64,000 nt of DNA from Crossaster papposus. Taxonomy: Eukaryota; Echinodermata; Asteroidea; Velatida; Solasteridae. Below the pieces are notes generated by a model, which worked only from the letters and a program-made list of their open reading frames with translations, made no database searches and was not told the DNA's origin. The DNA lies in NCBI GenBank assembly GCA_037893245.1, contig JBAIAA010000538.1, positions 248,001 to 312,000 of the forward strand, written 5' to 3'. Shown here one piece after another: positions 10,384 to 21,298 of this stretch. Every line of letters starts with the position of its first letter. Position 1 is the stretch's first letter. Position numbers and translations under genes: made by a program.

Positions 10384-11376
10384 GTTTTCCCCAGCATGGT
10401 AAAGGCCAATTATCATAACTGGGCGTGTCTAGACCCCCACTGAATGGAAGATACTTAGGTTCTTAGAACCTTGCTTCCCCTCAAATTAAACTCGTCCCAC
10501 AATAAACTTGCAATCCAAAAATAGTCAATGAAAAATGAGAGTACTGCAGAGGGGAGGGGGGAGGGGGGAGGGGGGAGGGGGGAGGGGGGAGGGGGGAGGG
10601 GGGAGGGGGGAGGGGGGAGGGGGGAGGGGGGAGGGGGGAGGGGGGAGGGGGGAGGGGGGAGGGGGGAGGGGGGAGGGGGGAGGGGGGAGGGGGGAGGGGG
10701 GAGGGGGGAGGGGGGAGGGGGGAGGGGGGAGGGGGGAGGTTACCAATGCTACTCGTTTATTCTATAAAACGTCCGGAGAAGAAACCATCGAGGACTTTGA
10801 CTTTTGTTCTCTAATACTCCTACACGAATAAGTACTGTTCTTATCCGATGTACATTGTACCACCTCCAGATTATGACGGAGAACTTTAAAGATGTCAGAA
10901 TATTACGGTCTCATTAAATGTCGCGTGTTACCGCCGTCCACTCTGTACAATGCCCTACTTCCCTGTCGTTCGGGTGGCAGATTGACTTTTCCACTATGTC
11001 GTACTTGCGTAGAATCTCTACAGCAGACCGTATGTCACCAAACAGATGCCGAAAAAACTCTGCATGGTACGTGGGCATCCATTGAATTGAAAAGGCGATC
11101 GAACTGGGATACAAAGTGGTCGATATTCAAGTTGTTTGGCAATTTGATCGGAGGGAACAGTATGACACGCAGACACAAGCCGGGGGGTTATTCACCGACT
11201 ACATCAACACTTTCTTAAAACTGAAAGTCGAAGCTTTCGGATGGCCGAGCTGGGTAGAAACCGAAGCCGATAGGGCAAAACAAATATCGACCAGTATTTT
11301 CAGCAGGAAGGAATTCGTTTAGACTCCTCAAAGATAGCGAAAAACCCTGGCCTAAAAACCCTAGCAAAACTAATGC
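10384..11376 (+). pseudogene. Family B DNA polymerase-like protein, polymerase core, decayed
   Basis: After 165 bp of unrecognised sequence and a purine microsatellite, the polymerase family reappears in several frames. A block ends with EDFDFCSL around 10785-10810 (motif A, DxxSLYP type, damaged by a shift). YTNKYCSYP follows near 10824. The frame starting at 10892 has YYGLIKCRVLPP, then FPLCRTC and HGTWASIEL. The frame at 11116 has GGLFTDYINTFLKLK and GWPSWVETEADRAKQ. A last frame has NPGLKTLAKLM around 11346-11376, the beginning of motif B (KxxxNSxxG). The sequence stops inside motif B, where the second YR retrotransposon starts. The catalytic DTD motif C was not found. At least four frame changes make it a pseudogene. 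Source element (Polinton/adintovirus-like or other) is uncertain. Confidence 0.6.
10549..10739. repeat. (GGGGGGA)n microsatellite, about 27 copies
   Basis: A 190-nt pure purine tract with a 7-nt period. It lies at the spot where the polymerase family has a GGRTN-like motif, so it may have expanded from a short GGAGG seed there. The G-strand could form G-quadruplexes or triplex DNA. Apparent GGGGRGE and PPPPSPL proteins across it are artefacts. Confidence 0.95.
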
Positions 11377-11743
11377 CTAAGAGTGGGTCCACGTAAATAT
11401 TTCACATAATTGTCCTCGGTGATTTCTTTCAAAAAAAAATTTGATATGAAAGGACTTGATAAGCAAGTAACCAAAATAGAACCATTTTTTACGGTAACAG
11501 GCCATTTTGTGTTTTAGGAATTTTTAGCAAGTTTTGGGGCACTCAAAACTGTTTTTTCGCTTATTTTAAAAAAATCACCAAGCGAAAATTACATTTTCTA
11601 TCGCGAGCTAAGGAGCCTGTAATATTTGCATATTACGTAAGAGAGTTGAGCTACAGTGCACACGGTAAGGGTGTGGCAGCCATTGATCGTTTTCAGCGGA
11701 ACTACATCGGACGTCAAATTTAGTTCGTCTCTCGCTCGCTACA
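11377..11743. other. 5' non-coding region of the second YR element
   Basis: A stretch of 367 bp without ORF, A/T-rich. It presumably carries the left terminal repeat and promoter of the element, but no repeat partner was found in the window. Confidence 0.5.
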
Positions 11744-12181
11744 ATGTCTTTTTCTGATGGTGCTCAACTATCTGACACCGAGAGGCCTTATTTCCAACCT
11801 TCTCAACCTGCCTCGGTCCTTACTGCTAAGGATGTCTCAGCAATAGTGAAGGCAGGTGTATCGGAGGCTCTTGGTGGTTTCCAATCCCACTTTGACAAGG
11901 TTATAGCAGAACGAAAACAGGAAAACGAGAAAGCTCTCTTGCAAGTGCAGTCCTTAAAAAGGGCTAATGAGGTGCAATTCCGATTTAAAGGTAATCGTAC
12001 CCAGTTTGAATTTAACGAAAAAATAGTTCAAATCATAGGAACTCGGTTTCCATACAGCACAAGCTTTGGGTCAAACACCAAATCCACTGACATCTGCTTC
12101 AAGTGTGGCAGAGCAGGCCACTGGAGGAAGTCGTGTCCCGGAATACAGCCGACATCCGGAGGCAAAGACGCAAGGCCATAG
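11744..12181 (+). CDS. gag-like protein with CCHC zinc knuckle (shortened)
   Basis: A 145-residue ORF from ATG 11744. The N-terminus is S/T/P-rich, followed by a charged helical stretch (about residues 50-80, KQENEKALLQVQSLKRANE). A VQFRFKGNRTQFEFNEKI motif is known from gag proteins of invertebrate YR retrotransposons. The zinc knuckle CFKCGRAGHWRKSC (CX2CX4HX4C) lies near residue 120. In relatives the segment between the QFRFKGN motif and the knuckle is much longer, so an internal deletion around 12030-12045 is likely. It binds element RNA in the particle. The RT ORF overlaps its end in another frame. Confidence 0.7.
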   Translation: MSFSDGAQLSDTERPYFQPSQPASVLTAKDVSAIVKAGVSEALGGFQSHFDKVIAERKQENEKALLQVQSLKRANEVQFRFKGNRTQFEFNEKIVQIIGTRFPYSTSFGSNTKSTDICFKCGRAGHWRKSCPGIQPTSGGKDARP

Positions 12182-14404
12182 TAAATGTGCAAGAGCCACG
12201 GGAAGCCATGTGCCTTCAACTGAACAAACCAAAATAGGGTATGATAAGTTATATTCGGATAATTATTTTGATTATGAACAAGGATCTGCAGAACCCATTG
12301 TTGTGGGACGTTTAAAAGATTCCATAACGTTTTGGGAGAGTATAAATGCTTATTCCGAGGTGTTGGACATTATTAAAACTGGTTATAAAATTCCATGTAC
12401 ACGCTTAAAACTAAAGTGTTGAATCAACCTTATAAGTGTGCGGTCAGTGACTACTCTTTAAAAGTTGGAATTCCATACATAAAACTGATGAATTCAACAC
12501 TCAGTGTGCTGAATTCATGGGTTTTATGGTTGAAATCCCACCTTTTAAAGAGTAGTCACTGACCGCACACTTATAAGGTTGATTCAACACTTTAGTTTTA
12601 AGCGTGTATTAGCACACCTCCGTTGTCATACTCCAAGAACAATCAATCGGCGATCTTCCATTCTGAATTCGTTTCAGAGGCCATGTTGGAACTCAAGAGT
12701 AAGCATCTTATTTCAGAGTTAGATTCACCTCCTTATATTGTAAACCCATTGACTGTCGCAATACAAAGTTCTGGCAAGAAAAGATCGATTCTTGATCTGA
12801 GATATGTTAATCAGTTCGTTTGGAAAGAAAAGATTAAGTTTGAAGATCACAAGGAAGCATTGAGATATTACAGGCAATATGATTTCATGTTTTCGTTTGA
12901 TCTTAAGTCTGCTTACCACCACGTTGACATATTTTCCGACCACACTAAGTATTTAGGTTTTGCGTGGAATTTTGGTGGTGTTACAACATACTTTAAGTTC
13001 AATGTTTTACCTTTGGGTCTGACTACAGCTTCTTATGTATTTACTAAGATTTTAAGACCATTGGTAGCCTTCTGGAGATCCAGAGGTATGTACATTGTTG
13101 TATATTTAGACGATGGATGGGGAAGAGAAGACTCCAGGCATAAGTGTGAATTGACAGCTAGCTTAGTAAAGGCTGACCTACTCGCCGCTGGGTTGGTTCC
13201 TAACAAGGACAAATCTATATGGAGACCAACTCAACAATTAGATTGGTTGGGACTGACATGGAATTCAGTAGAAGGCTCTATTCAAGTCACAGATAGAAGA
13301 CTTGTCGATACGTTGGTATCGCTGGAAACTTTAATTAGTGGTTTACCTAAAGTAACCGCAAGAAAAATAGCTTCCGTTGCCCGTAAAATAATATCTTGTT
13401 CATGTGTTATAGGGTACATAGCTCAACTGAAATCCAGATATTTGCACATGCAAATTGCCAAACAAAACCATTGGGATTATGAGTTTTCTCTTAACAGCGA
13501 CAGCAAAGTGATAGAACTATTTTTCTGGAAATCAGATTTGAATAACCTGAATAAACGGTTACTGTTTGAATACTCTATTCCGCAGGTTCTTGTTTATACT
13601 GACGCAAGTCAGTCGGGATGTGGAGCATGGTCCATCGCTTCACAGAAAATCGAGTTTCAGCAAAACTGGTCTCAAGAGGAGAGAGTGAAAAGTTCCACTT
13701 GGCGTGAGTTGAAAGGGGCGTCCCTAGCAATCAGAGCGTTTGCTCCAGTTCTAAAAGAAAAAACTGTAAAATTGCATACAGATAACAAAGGAGTTGTAGC
13801 CGTAATAACCAAAGGGAGCATGGTTAAAGAATTACAGGAAATCAGTTTAGACCTGTTTTATTTTTGTAGTCTTAACCAAATAAACTTGAAAGTTGAATGG
13901 ATTCCAAGACACGATAACGCGGAGGCAGATTATATCAGTAGACAGGATGATTTGGATGATTGGGGCGTGTCGCATGCATTCTTCCAATTTATCGACAATT
14001 TATGGGGTCCACACTCAGTAGATCGGTTCGCTAACGAGTACAACACGAAACTGCCTATATTCAACTCGAAATACTGGATGCCCAATTCTAGTCACGTTGA
14101 TGCCTTCAGTGTTGATTGGAGCAAGGATAATAATTGGTTAGTGCCTCCAATTAATCTCGTTTGCAATGCATTGGAGCATATAAAAGCATGTAAAGCCAGA
14201 GGGACATTAGTGGTTCCTGATTGGCCTTCTGCAATATTTTGGCCTGTTTTGTTCTCAAACTCTAGCCTCTATACAACTTTGGTTGTTAAAGTGTTGAGAT
14301 TCAGTGATCCAGTAAACATATTTGTTCAAAGAAAGAACACCGAGTCCATTTTTGGCAGTACCAGAATGACAAGCGCAGTTTTGTGTATCAGACTGCAAGG
14401 TTAA
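12066..14404 (+). pseudogene. RT-RNase H ORF of the second YR element, interrupted by a MITE
   Basis: The frame from about 12066 (overlapping gag) to 12398 continues after a 207-bp MITE as the 12623-14404 frame. The MITE plus its duplicated TA is 209 bp, exactly the shift between the two frames, so the insertion alone explains the break. Residues counted from 12623 are: RT motif SFDLKSAYHHV at 91-101, YLDD at 161-164, RNase H Asp327 (YTDAS), Glu362 (RELKG), Asp387 (HTDNKG) and Asp436 (AEADYIS). A DIRS-type C-terminal domain follows (VDRFANEYNTKLPIFNSKYW, VDAFSVDWSKDNNWL, GTLVVPDWPSAIFWPVL). The ending FGSTRMTSAVLCIRL is typical of the family, so 14404 is the natural stop. Confidence 0.85.
12400..12606. 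mobile_element. 207-bp palindromic MITE with TA target duplication
   Basis: Outer arms of 65 bp are perfect complements (12400-12464 and 12542-12606; first bases CACGCTTAAAACTAAAG). The inner part is an imperfect palindrome, so the whole element can fold back on itself. It is flanked by TA at 12398-12399 and 12607-12608, the target duplication of Tc1/mariner-type elements. It has no coding capacity. The perfect arms suggest a recent insertion. Confidence 0.9.
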
Positions 14405-14745
14405 CACGTCTCGGTAGGATACTGTTAATTAAAACAGCATCGATGTTCGCCAGTCTTAGCTGGCAAAGCCACTTGGCTCATTAAGAGTGTTCACATGATG
14501 TGGCCCTATGGAGAGTAGTAATTCCGCTTGGTAGCTCTCACAGACGTCGCTTGACATTGGCCTGAACGTATTAAATTGTCGCTTGACTGTGGCCGAGATG
14601 CAAACCAATTTTGTACGGCCAGTAAACCGATGAGTTTGTTGGACATCATAACATGTGATTAATGTTGTCATCTTGTGGTCTATATCAGAATCCTGTGTTC
14701 TTTAGTTCAATAATGTTATTAATTCATGTGATTTTTAATCAACAG
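14405..14745. other. Inter-ORF spacer, possible intron
   Basis: A 341-bp non-coding stretch between the RT stop and the recombinase frame. It ends in GATTTTTAATCAACAG followed by AGAAAG, which looks like a splice acceptor. The recombinase frame has no ATG near its start, so splicing onto an upstream exon is plausible but unproven. Confidence 0.4.
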
Positions 14746-15703
14746 AGAAAGAAGCCACACGCACTTACTACAAGAGGTTCTGAAAGCTTCGAGGGCACCT
14801 AAGACAGTACTCAAATATGAGAGATGCTTTGCCACCTGGCAGCATTGGTGTGTGGAAAACAAGGTCTTGGCTCTTCCAGCAAAATCAGAAGATGTAGCAA
14901 GGTTTTTTATGGAATTATTTAAAGAAAACGCACCATTTTCGAGAATAGAAGGAATATTCTATAGTATTAAGTGGCATCATGATTGCAATCCAAATGTTGC
15001 AGAAAATCCATGTGATAGAAAATTCTTACGTTTAATTTTGGAAGGTTTAAAGCGTCTGTCTGCCAAGCCTATATGCAAGAAAGACCCTGTTACTCCAGAA
15101 CTTTTAAGAAAAATTGTTGATAAGTTTGGATTGACAAACAATTTAATGCACATTCGACTCTGCGCAATGTGCTTAATTTCCTTTGCAGGTTTTTTACGTA
15201 ATGACGAACTTGTTAACATCAGAGAATGTGACGTGGACATTCATTCGTCCTTTATTAGGATCTTTCTCACTAAAAGTAAGACTGATCAATATAAAGAAGG
15301 ATCTTGGGTTTACATTGCCAAAACGGGATCTGCCATTTGCCCGGTAAACATGTTATTGAAATACGTGGATTTGGCTAAGATCACAGAGTTTACGAAAGGA
15401 TTTTTATTCAGACCAGTTGTGTATATAAAATCTATCAAAGCTCATAAGTTAAGAAAAGGTCAGCTCTCGTACTCCAGGTGCAGAGAGATTTTCAAAGAAG
15501 CTCTGAAGGAGGTGGGTGTAGACCCAACAAAGTTCGGTCTGCATAGCCTGCGTTCAGGTGGAGCCACAGCAGCTGCTGCTGTGGGTGTGCCAGACAGGTT
15601 GTTGAAAAAACATGGCAGATGGCGCTCAGAAAGTTCTAAGGACGGATATGTAAAAGAATCTTTACAGAACCAATTAACTGTGTCAATGAATCTAGGTTTA
15701 TAA
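14746..15703 (+). CDS. Tyrosine recombinase of the second YR element
   Basis: Open from just after the putative acceptor at 14745 to the stop at 15703 without a break. A SAM-like N-terminal core-binding region (LLQEVLKASRAPKTVLKYE, then TWQHWCVENKVLALPA) precedes the catalytic domain. Counting from 14852, the catalytic residues are Arg116 (GFLRNDEL), the HSLR box His231 and Arg234, His254 (KKHGRW) and Tyr266 (KDGYVKES). All are present. The motif HSLRSGGATAAA is shared with Ngaro-like and Crypton-like recombinases of marine animals. It would insert circular cDNA. There is no obvious ATG near the true N-terminus, hence the suspected upstream exon. This is the most intact catalytic ORF in the window. 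Confidence 0.8.
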
Positions 15704-16400
15704 ATACAGTATTAATTTTGTTTGATGCAAGTCGCTTAAACATTATTATTCCATAGCTGGCAATCAGAGGATATTTTTGCCATAAAGTACACCTTAAAAG
15801 TACCTGTCTTACTAGTATTTTCGATTATTTGACCTCGCAAAATAATAACGGTTGCGATTGTATGTTGATTTCAATATATTGGCATTATAAATCAAGAAGA
15901 TTTCTGAGAAATGTATAACTTCATGCATACTTCCCGTTCTTTGTCACTTGAGATGGCGGACACGTATCGGTCCGCTTGTAGCTCGTCGCCGAAGAACGAT
16001 GTTACCCATTGTGATTGCATTAACATGTTCTTTCTTTCAGGTCGGGGCGGGGGATTAGGCGGATTGGCGTGATAGAAAATATTTTATTCACGTTTGAGCT
16101 GCGAATTAGTGAATAAAACAAAATTATATCACTAAATCAACTATATCATTACAAAGAATCAGCATTGCCCTTACTCGAGGAAAAAATAAAATGTTTTTAA
16201 TGTTACCCTTATGCTATTTTTAGAACATGCGTTAAAGCATGTTTTCATGCTCCTTCGCTGCGCTCATCCGCATAAAAAACAGTTTCATTCTATTGAGACA
16301 ACCTCAATGAATACAACAAACACGATTCAATTTTGTTATCAGAATTTATTAAAGCATGGGAGTGTGGCCATGTTTCAGACGGGTATCGAACTGTGACTTT
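15704..16400. other. 3' flank of the second YR element, no gene
   Basis: About 700 bp without a recognisable ORF. It must contain the right end of the YR element. No repeat of the 11377-11743 region was found by eye. A small palindrome AACATGC...GCATGTT lies near 16223-16242. Confidence 0.45.
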
Positions 16401-17660
16401 ATAATTCAGTCAGGCCCTTAGACTCAAAAGGATTTGTTCTAACGACTATGATTTCTCCCGCCATTCACAGATACTGAAGAATAACTTGGTTGCCAGGGGT
16501 CACAGCTCCCGCCAAGTTCAACGTGCCATTATTAGAGCCAAAGTTGTACCCAGAAATTTGGCTCTAAAGGTAAAGGCCCCCCAGGCTAATGCCAAACCTG
16601 GTGACTACCTTTCACCCCAGTCTCCCTTCCCTTCGCAAAATCACTAACGACAGCCATCACATTCTCAACACTTCAGATCGCCTTGTTCGTGCCGTCCCCG
16701 ACAGCCCTGTATTGGCTTATAGACGCCCTCAAAATTTACGAGACCTCATTGTTCGAGCCGAAGTTCCCAGCTTGGATACATCTCCTCCCATCCAGCACGG
16801 AACTTTCAAGTGCAGTTCCAGATGTGTGGTTTGCCAGATCCACATCCAGGAGTCTGACTCCTTTTCTGGCCACTCTTCTGGCACCACACATAAAATTATT
16901 GGTAACATGACCTGTAGTACATCTAATGTCGTATATCTCATTTCTTTCAGGTTTTGTGGAGTTCAGTATGTCGGAGAGACCCAAAATGCCCTAAAAAAGC
17001 GTTTCTACGGTCATCGATCGACTGTCAACACCAAGAAACTAGACACCCCCGTCGGTCACCACTTTAATCAGCCTAAGCATTGCATTTCTGATATGATTCT
17101 ACAGGGCATATAATTACTTGGCCATCGGAAAGACTCAGTCCGTCTCAGCCGGGAGAAAGTTTGGATGAATCGTCTTCGGACTATTCAACCACATGGGCTC
17201 AACATTCAACTAGGAAATGATTAACTTCTATTGTTTTCTCCCATTTGTAATCTGTTTCAGATTTAATCCTTGCCAGCAGTTTGTTCTGATTTGTTCTCAC
17301 TCCTTTGGCTTTCCCCTTGTCTATTGTCCTAACACCCCCCCCCCCCCCCTTCACATTTCTCCTATTAACACTTCTTTGTTAGTTATTTCTTTGATCCTAT
17401 CCAAACTGACCTTTCCCTTTAACCCTTCAGCCTAATCCTCCTTTTGTTGTTCCCTCAAAACTCTGTATATGACTTTTCTTTTGCGTTTCTCCTGCCAGGT
17501 ATGATGTGCATCATGCAGCATGTTGCCCTATATATGTTTGTTTCGTGTACACAGCCATTATGTCTCTGAAGAAGATCTTGTTAAGTTCGAAATATTAGGC
17601 CCTCTTAACTTATTTGATTTGTATATTTCAGGTCATTCCAGCCAGTAAGCACTTTGCAGC
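16400..17660 (+). mobile_element. 5'-truncated Penelope-like element
   Basis: Carries the end of a Penelope-type RT and a GIY-YIG endonuclease domain, followed by about 430 bp of 3' UTR. The UTR includes a pure C run around 17334-17350 and a terminal segment with TCTCTGAAGAAGATCTTG followed by a TTCGAAATATTAGG stretch, of the kind seen at PLE 3' ends. Similarity starts abruptly near 16410, so most of the RT is missing. Confidence 0.75.
16414..17224 (+). pseudogene. Penelope-like RT C-terminus with GIY-YIG endonuclease
   Basis: The first frame (16414 to about 16590) has LRLKRICSNDYDFSRHSQIL and LVARGHSSRQVQRAI, the conserved end of PLE reverse transcriptases. A frameshift near 16590 leads into a second frame with LVTTFHPSLPSLRKI, a Cys-rich CSSRCVVC segment, and the GIY-YIG core VVYLISFRFCGVQYVGETQN followed by LKKRFYGHRS. 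A TAA at 17111-17113 interrupts the frame. It is in-frame with the remaining LSREKVWMNRLRTIQPHGLN up to the stop at 17222-17224. The GIY-YIG nuclease nicks target DNA for priming. Truncation, frameshift and nonsense codon show a dead copy. Confidence 0.8.
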
Positions 17661-18872
17661 AGTTTTAATCTTATTCACTTTATAATTACAAATGTATAAT
17701 GAATGCAGAAATATTTAGGTGATTACTTTCGATATACAAAATTACTTGATTACTCAGGAGTACTCAATTCATCAAATTATAATTGAAGCTATAAAATAGC
17801 AATCAAAAGGTAAAACATGGAATCAGACAACTCACATTGAACAACTAATTGATATATACATGCATTATCTCAGCAAATCCCATCTCGGGATTGTAGCTCT
17901 CTTGGCTCTTCGGATTATCTGTCCGGGTATACATTTGTCTAATAAAATTCTTACTAAAAGACAACATTGCACAACAGAAAAAATGCCAATATATTTAGTC
18001 ACCATTCCATTAATCCCACCAAATGTTCTTCGGATTATCTGTCCGGAACCACGAAAGTTATAAAGAAACAAATCTACCAATCATCAATTTCAGCAAATCC
18101 CATCTTGGGATTCAATACATCAGGGCTCCTATCATATCCAGAGCATTATTCGTCAATTAAAACATTTTCAATATACTCAATCACATCTTCAGCAATTCCG
18201 CCTGTTTTGACATACCATGTCACATTTTTTGTTGTCGATAAAATATGCTACACCGCAAAACTTGGAATCAGATTTTTACATTAACAACTAATAATACATC
18301 TGTATTACCTCATCAAATCCCTGTCACAACTTTCGGGGTTCTCGCAATAAATACAACTTATATCGTTTATAATATTTATGAATTATAACATCAATTTATT
18401 AACTCGATTTAGGTTACATCATTTTTGGTCGGTTTTTGTTTGGGTGTTTTTATTTTTTACAGTCCAGAATTATCTCAAGTTATTTTAAAAGCCTAAAAGC
18501 GTATCAAAAATATAATTCGAGGCAATTCAATTATAACGCAATTTCATAATTCAAAATATACTACATATCTAATGACCATTTCAGTTCACTGTATGCACAC
18601 AGGCTAACGAATGCTTTGGTTTGCACAGCATCGCCATGCATCAAGAACAAACTGTAAATTCAGAACATCTAAATTACCACCGAATTCGGTACATCCAAAA
18701 TTACAAGTGCAGTGACTAAACACATCTAAAATACAATAACATTTAATACAATACGGAATTTTGCTAGTTGTGCTGGTTAGCTGGGATGCGACGCCCGTCG
18801 CACAAGCCGAGGATGAAAACATTCGGCGATATTAGGCACGGCGTCCGAGATGCTGGTTACGGTAGGTGAAGT
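17661..18872. other. AT-rich region without gene
   Basis: No protein similarity. Two short direct repeats recur: CTTCGGATTATCTGTCCGG at about 17907 and 18029, and CAGCAAATCCCATC at about 17872 and 18091. These suggest an old duplication of roughly 120-220 bp units. Confidence 0.5.
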
Positions 18873-19648
18873 CTACTCGGTGTGCAGACATCCGATATAC
18901 GGCATCCAACCCCCAAGGTCCAGTAACTACTCGGTGGGCAGGCATCCGCTATACGGCATCCAACCCCCAAGGCCAGTAACTACTCGGTGGGCAGGCATCC
19001 GATATACGGCATCCAACTCCCAATGTCCCGTAACTACTCGGTGGGCAGGCATCCTATATACGGCATCCAACCCTCTAAGGTCCAGTAACTACTCGGTGGG
19101 CAGGCATCCGTTATACGGCACCCAACCCCCAATGTCCCGTAACTACTCGGTGGGCAGGCATCCTATATACGGCATCCAACCCTCTAAGGTCCAGTAACTA
19201 CTCGGTGGGCAGGCATCCGATATACGGCATCCAACTCCCAAGGAACCGTAACTACTCGGTGGGCAGGCATCCGATATACGGCATCCAACCCTCCAAGGTC
19301 CAGTAACTACTCGGTGGGCAGGCATCCGATATACGGCATCCAACCCTCTAAGGTCCAGTAACTACTCGGTGGGCAGGCATCCGATATACAGCATCCAACC
19401 CTCTAAGGTCCAGTAACTACTCGGTGGACAGGCATCCGCTATACGGCATCCAACCCTCTAAGGTCCAGTAACTACTCGGTGGGCAGGCATCCGCTATACG
19501 GCATCTAACCCTCTAAGGTCCAGTAACTACTCGGTGGGCAGGCATCCGATATACGGAATCCAACCCTCTAAGGTCCAGTAACTACTCGGTGGGCAGGCAT
19601 CCGCTATAAGGCATCCAACCCCAATGTCAGTAACTACTAGGTGGGCAG
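18873..19648. repeat. 54/55-bp minisatellite, about 14 copies
   Basis: The unit begins CTACTCGGTGGGCAGGCATC and contains ATACGGCATCCAACC. Variants differ at the position before ATATACGG and in the closing segment (TCTAAGGTCCAGTAA versus CCCAATGTCCCGTAA). The last copies are degraded. The array stops one base before the left LTR of the gypsy element. Confidence 0.95.
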
Positions 19649-19649
19649 G

Positions 19650-20621
19650 TGTAACCAAGTGGTACTATTGTAACATTTATTTTATTAGGAAACAGCACTA
19701 CAGAATGAGAAGACCCAGTGAGCAACCAGAATTGAATAGAGAATTTTTATTTTAATAGAATATTCCAAAATATATTCGTTGTGGATCTATACAAAAATAG
19801 TTAAATTGAGGTACATGTACAGATCAATTTAGCATCACTTAAATGGTAATCTAAACGACAGTCAATTATAGCGGTAATTGACTCTAAGTGACCTCAAGAA
19901 CCCAGTGGCAGTCGGAGTCCCAAGATGGAAGGTACATATACAAGATGGAATCAACATGCAGCCTTCCACGATCCGTGCCACTCCTGATGCCATCAAGCCA
20001 GCACCAATACTCAGGACTTTACAACGAGTGTAAATTTAAATGCACATGCGGTTTCACAACCAGCAGTGTAATACAATATTCACAACGAGTGCGAATACAC
20101 AATGTATGTTGCAATATGCAATGCAGGCAAAATAGCGAGTTTATTTTGAAGTGCTCTTCCCGGAGTTCGGAGCTGCTCTGTCTAAACTTGTGCATTTCTA
20201 TCACAAGGCTTGTGCTTGGCCAACGCATGATGTTACGCAAGTGCTGCCAAAAAATGGAGGCCAAACAATAACGCTAAACTTACGTGACAAAACGTGGATG
20301 GCATTCGCAATGCGGCTTGCATCGCGCACATGTGCAAATTTGCATAGCGCTGCAAGGAATGTATTTACAAAAGTTTTTTATAAAGAGCGCTATCGCCAGC
20401 ACTATCACAAAGTTAAATGGGATACTGAAAGATAATGGATGTATTATATACAGGAGCGCTATCGCCAGCGGGCGCACTAACACAAGGTTGAATGGGCTAT
20501 GACATGAGGATCGAATTTAATCGATACCGGAAAGTTGTGTAAAAGTGTTTTCAAATAAGGATGAAGGAAGTGGTCGTTGAGGGACCCGTTGACCGCAAGA
20601 GAAATAGGTCGACTGGTCACA
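19650..20621 (-). repeat. LTR (3' LTR of the minus-strand gypsy element)
   Basis: A 972-bp copy with TG...CA ends. Near its right side a segment with GAGCGCTATCGCCAG is present twice, about 75 bp apart. It lacks the 659-bp stretch present in the other LTR. Confidence 0.85.
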
Positions 20622-21298
20622 CTCATCACAGAGAAGAAAATTGATACAATTTTCTGAACCACGGATGGTCATAGAGACATGTTTGGGTTTTTTTGGTTTT
20701 GAGAAGGAAGAAAAGTTTTATAAGATGAAGTATTTCTCAAAGGTGAAATAGACCTATCTAAAAATATGATATGCAATCTACATTGCCAAGCAGTTCATCT
20801 CAGTATATCACTGGGAAAGAGATAATCTCTATGTGAACTATGGCATACAAAGAATTGCGTACACCCACAAATCCAAGGCAATTAGCTTCACCAAGGGATA
20901 TCATAATATGTGATAAGAGAAGAAATTTAATCCATTTCTAGTATCTCGCTAGAACCGAGTTAATCTCTTTATGGATCCGCTCCATTCCTACCACGACATC
21001 GTGTTTCCACCAAGTGGGATATGTTCAAGTGTAGAAGGAAACAAATCACTTCAAGATGTTCATCCAACAAGTACATGATTTGATAGAAAAAGGTTTTCCA
21101 AAAAAATGGATAGATAGGAAACAATTATTGGATAGGCCCAGGAAATTATTGGTTGAGAAAAGAAATGAAAAAGTGTTATGTTTATTTGAAATATTTACTA
21201 ATTATGTGGTTTATTTTATATGAGGGATATTTGCCGAAAAGGGTCAATATGTTACAATATTTTGCAGAGAGACTCGGAGAATATGTGTATGTTTTAAG
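20622..21298. other. gypsy region between integrase and 3' LTR
   Basis: A stretch of 677 bp without recognisable ORF. On the minus strand the bases just before the LTR (GTGATGAG) are only weakly purine-rich, so the polypurine tract is not clear. Confidence 0.5.

Larger units (their letters stand above)
11377..15703 (+). mobile_element. Second tyrosine-recombinase retrotransposon (DIRS/Ngaro-like)
   Basis: Contains a gag ORF with zinc knuckle, an RT/RNase H ORF and a tyrosine recombinase ORF in DIRS-order layout. The left limit is placed where polymerase similarity stops (after CTAATG at 11371-11376). The right limit is unknown, somewhere between 15703 and about 16400. I did not find inverted or split direct repeats by eye, so whether it is Ngaro-, DIRS- or PAT-like is open. 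Its coding regions are better kept than those of the first element. Confidence 0.75.

Noticed and set aside
10525-10831. Gly/Arg/Glu-rich and Pro/Ser-rich proteins over the purine tract
   Set aside because: They only translate the (GGGGGGA)n microsatellite.
18850-19343. ORFs with repeated YSVGRHPLYGIQPP-type sequence on both strands
   Set aside because: Translation of the 54/55-bp minisatellite. Both strands are open and no start context or domain is seen.
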